Shown here piece after piece: positions 62,553 through 64,000 of a DNA stretch of 64,000 nt. The notes beneath the pieces are model-generated. The model was given only the letters and a program-made list of their open reading frames with translations, ran no database searches and was not told the origin of the DNA. Both the position numbers and the translations under genes were made by a program. Source of the stretch: Fervidobacterium thailandense (GTDB lineage: Bacteria > Thermotogota > Thermotogae > Thermotogales > Fervidobacteriaceae); NCBI RefSeq assembly GCF_001719065.1, contig NZ_LWAF01000005.1, positions 62,001 to 126,000 of the forward strand, given 5' to 3'. How positions within the stretch are numbered: the stretch's first letter is position 1; each line of letters opens with the position of its first letter.

Positions 62553-64000
62553 TGTCGCAAGAACGCTGCCTTCTAAGTGTTGCGATGATTATGAGAGATG
62601 AAGCCCACAACTTGGATAGGGCTTTAGGAAGTATAAGACCCTATGTGGATGAGATTATTGTGGTTGACACAGGTTCGAAGGATAATAGTGTGGAAATTGC
62701 AAGAAAGTACACTGACAAAATCTATTACTACGAGTGGCATGATGACTTCTCCGCTGCACGGAATTTTTCACTCCAGTTTCCCACCTGTGAGTGGGTACTC
62801 ATATACGATGCTGACGAAGAGGTTAGGGAGGATTTTGCCGGGATAAGAGAGTTTTTGAAGAGCCTTCCGAAGGACGTTAACACCGTGTATCTGCCGACCA
62901 TCAGTTATCTTGACTGGGATCTGAAGAAAGTGGAAGTTGCCTCGACCGCCAGGGTGTTTAGAAACGGGACTGTTAGGTACGAGCACATTGTACACAATCA
63001 GCCTGTTTACAAAGGAAAAGTAGTCGAGGCAAAGTTTCCGATTTACCATTATGGATACATTTGGACAAGGAGCTTAAAGAAGAAAAAATACGCGCGTTCC
63101 AGTACACTTATCCGCAAGACGCTGGAAGAGAAGGATTTATCGCCTCACGAAGAAATTTACTACACGGCGCAATTGTACAAGATTGAATCTATTGGTGGTA
63201 AGGTTCACGAAAAATATCAACTGGCCGAAAGAACTATCCGCCTTTTGAAAGAATACAAGGCACTAACCCCTATTGCCCTCGAGGTCATGTTCCTTCATGG
63301 CATGGACTTATACGCGAAGGGACTACATGATTCAGCGGAAGAACTTTTCCGATGGACGATAAGTTTTGTATCCGAGAATCCCGATCCTTATTGCGGGCTT
63401 GCAATCTTATACGATGCAAAGAAAGACTACGAAAAAGTTATTGAAGCTGCAGAAAAGTTTTTTGAGAATAAAGCATTGGTGGAAAGATTTCCAGAAAAGT
63501 TCGTTTGGACAATAATGTCTCTAAAATTTTCGGCATCAGTTAGGATGGTATTGAGTTTGGCTTATCTAAGGTTGGGAAACATTTTAAAGTTCAGAGAGCA
63601 CTTCCCTAAAATCTTTGAAGAAGCAGAGTTAACGGCCGAAGACCCAAAGAAGATAGGGAGCTACATCTTAGCGAGCTTTCTTCAACTTAGCGATGAACAA
63701 CTTCGTGAAATTGAACCAGAGTTTTACGAAACGGTTCGTTTTTGTCGCTTACACGGGGTTAAAATTCCTCTTTTGCAAGTTGTTGACAAGCTTCAGCATG
63801 CTGGACTGACTGTAAGGGATGAGTTGTTTGAAAATGCCGAGCTTTCTAACTTTGAAAAACTCGTTTTTGAAAAGCTCAAGGGAACAAATAAAGACCTGCT
63901 TATGGATTGGCTTTTTGGAATTGACAGGGTTTCGAAGATCTCGGAACTGGGTGTTGGTGCTCTGCTAACTTACTTTCAGTTTAGTAGCGATGATTTGACT
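62553..64000 (+). CDS. GT2 glycosyltransferase with helical-repeat C-terminal region (runs off the window)
   Basis: The frame opens with ATG 62553 after TAGGAGGTTTTTCG and stays open to the end of the window, about 482 codons, so the 3' end is missing. The N-terminal 230 residues are a GT2 domain: LLSVAMIMRDEAHNLDRALG, then DEIIVVDTGSKDNSVEIA and VLIYDADEEVRED with the DAD metal site. FRNGTVRYEHIVHNQPVY follows. This matches the SunS/TPR-linked GT2 group. The rest is helical and could be TPR-like. It probably glycosylates a protein or a surface sugar. Position right after flagellin suggests a flagellin target, which is inference. Confidence 0.85.

Overview
The window looks like a chromosomal segment of a thermophilic member of the Thermotogota, most likely Fervidobacterium or a close relative. 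This is inferred from gene content: a trehalose glycosyltransferring synthase beside a sugar-binding protein, a protein disulfide oxidoreductase with two CxxC thioredoxin folds, a pyrophosphate-type phosphofructokinase, a DHH-CBS-nucleotidyltransferase fusion, a tryptophanyl-tRNA synthetase with an Fe-S type cysteine set, and a long SRP RNA. Strong GGAGG-type ribosome sites, common TTG/GTG starts and TATAAT-like -10 boxes fit this. I see no tRNA, rRNA or CRISPR array.

Region 1 (1-6.3 kb) holds a sugar-binding protein divergent from a treT-ROK regulator-uridine kinase operon, then a secreted 5'-nucleotidase-type phosphatase. Region 2 (6.3-15.7 kb, minus strand) is the most striking block: a seven-gene operon cotH-slyD-pelF-pelA(deacetylase)-pelG-pelD-pelE. 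It resembles the pelDEADAFG exopolysaccharide clusters described from Gram-positive bacteria. Its PelD keeps an RxxD c-di-GMP inhibitory-site motif next to a degenerate GGDEF. Its PelG appears to start at a CTG codon. Region 3 (15.7-19.3 kb) is a thiol-redox block: PDO, thioredoxin reductase, glutaredoxin-like protein, an exported CYYC thioredoxin and CcdA. Together they could carry reducing power from cytosol to periplasm. Region 4 (19.4-25.9 kb) holds a permease, an esterase, an orphan PotD, PPi-phosphofructokinase, a GH13 amylase and a methyltransferase.

Region 5 (26.2-46.1 kb) is about 20 kb of plus-strand housekeeping genes, preceded by the SRP RNA on the minus strand: folate cyclodeaminase-type protein, tgt, a putative outer-membrane protein, pyrR, AIM24-like, glmM, MIP18-like, prmC, rplI, RNase Z, a phosphoesterase, the tRNA nucleotidyltransferase fusion, PBP2, a thioredoxin-like protein, a ferritin-like protein, trpS, mscS, lepA, pepF and acpP.

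Region 6 (46.2-57.4 kb) is an accessory island. It has wecB and a formyltransferase, decayed genes (a frameshifted acetyltransferase, a broken lipoprotein), a tnpB remnant, a complete DDE transposase gene and an IS256 fragment. It also has a tandem array of three mosaic AAA-ATPase/PD-(D/E)XK nuclease genes of unknown function. Region 7 (57.4-64 kb) is a flagellin locus: a sigma-28-type promoter and flagellin gene, flanked by a giant TPR-GT4-methyltransferase-GT2 fusion and by a second GT2-type protein that runs off the window. This suggests flagellin glycosylation.
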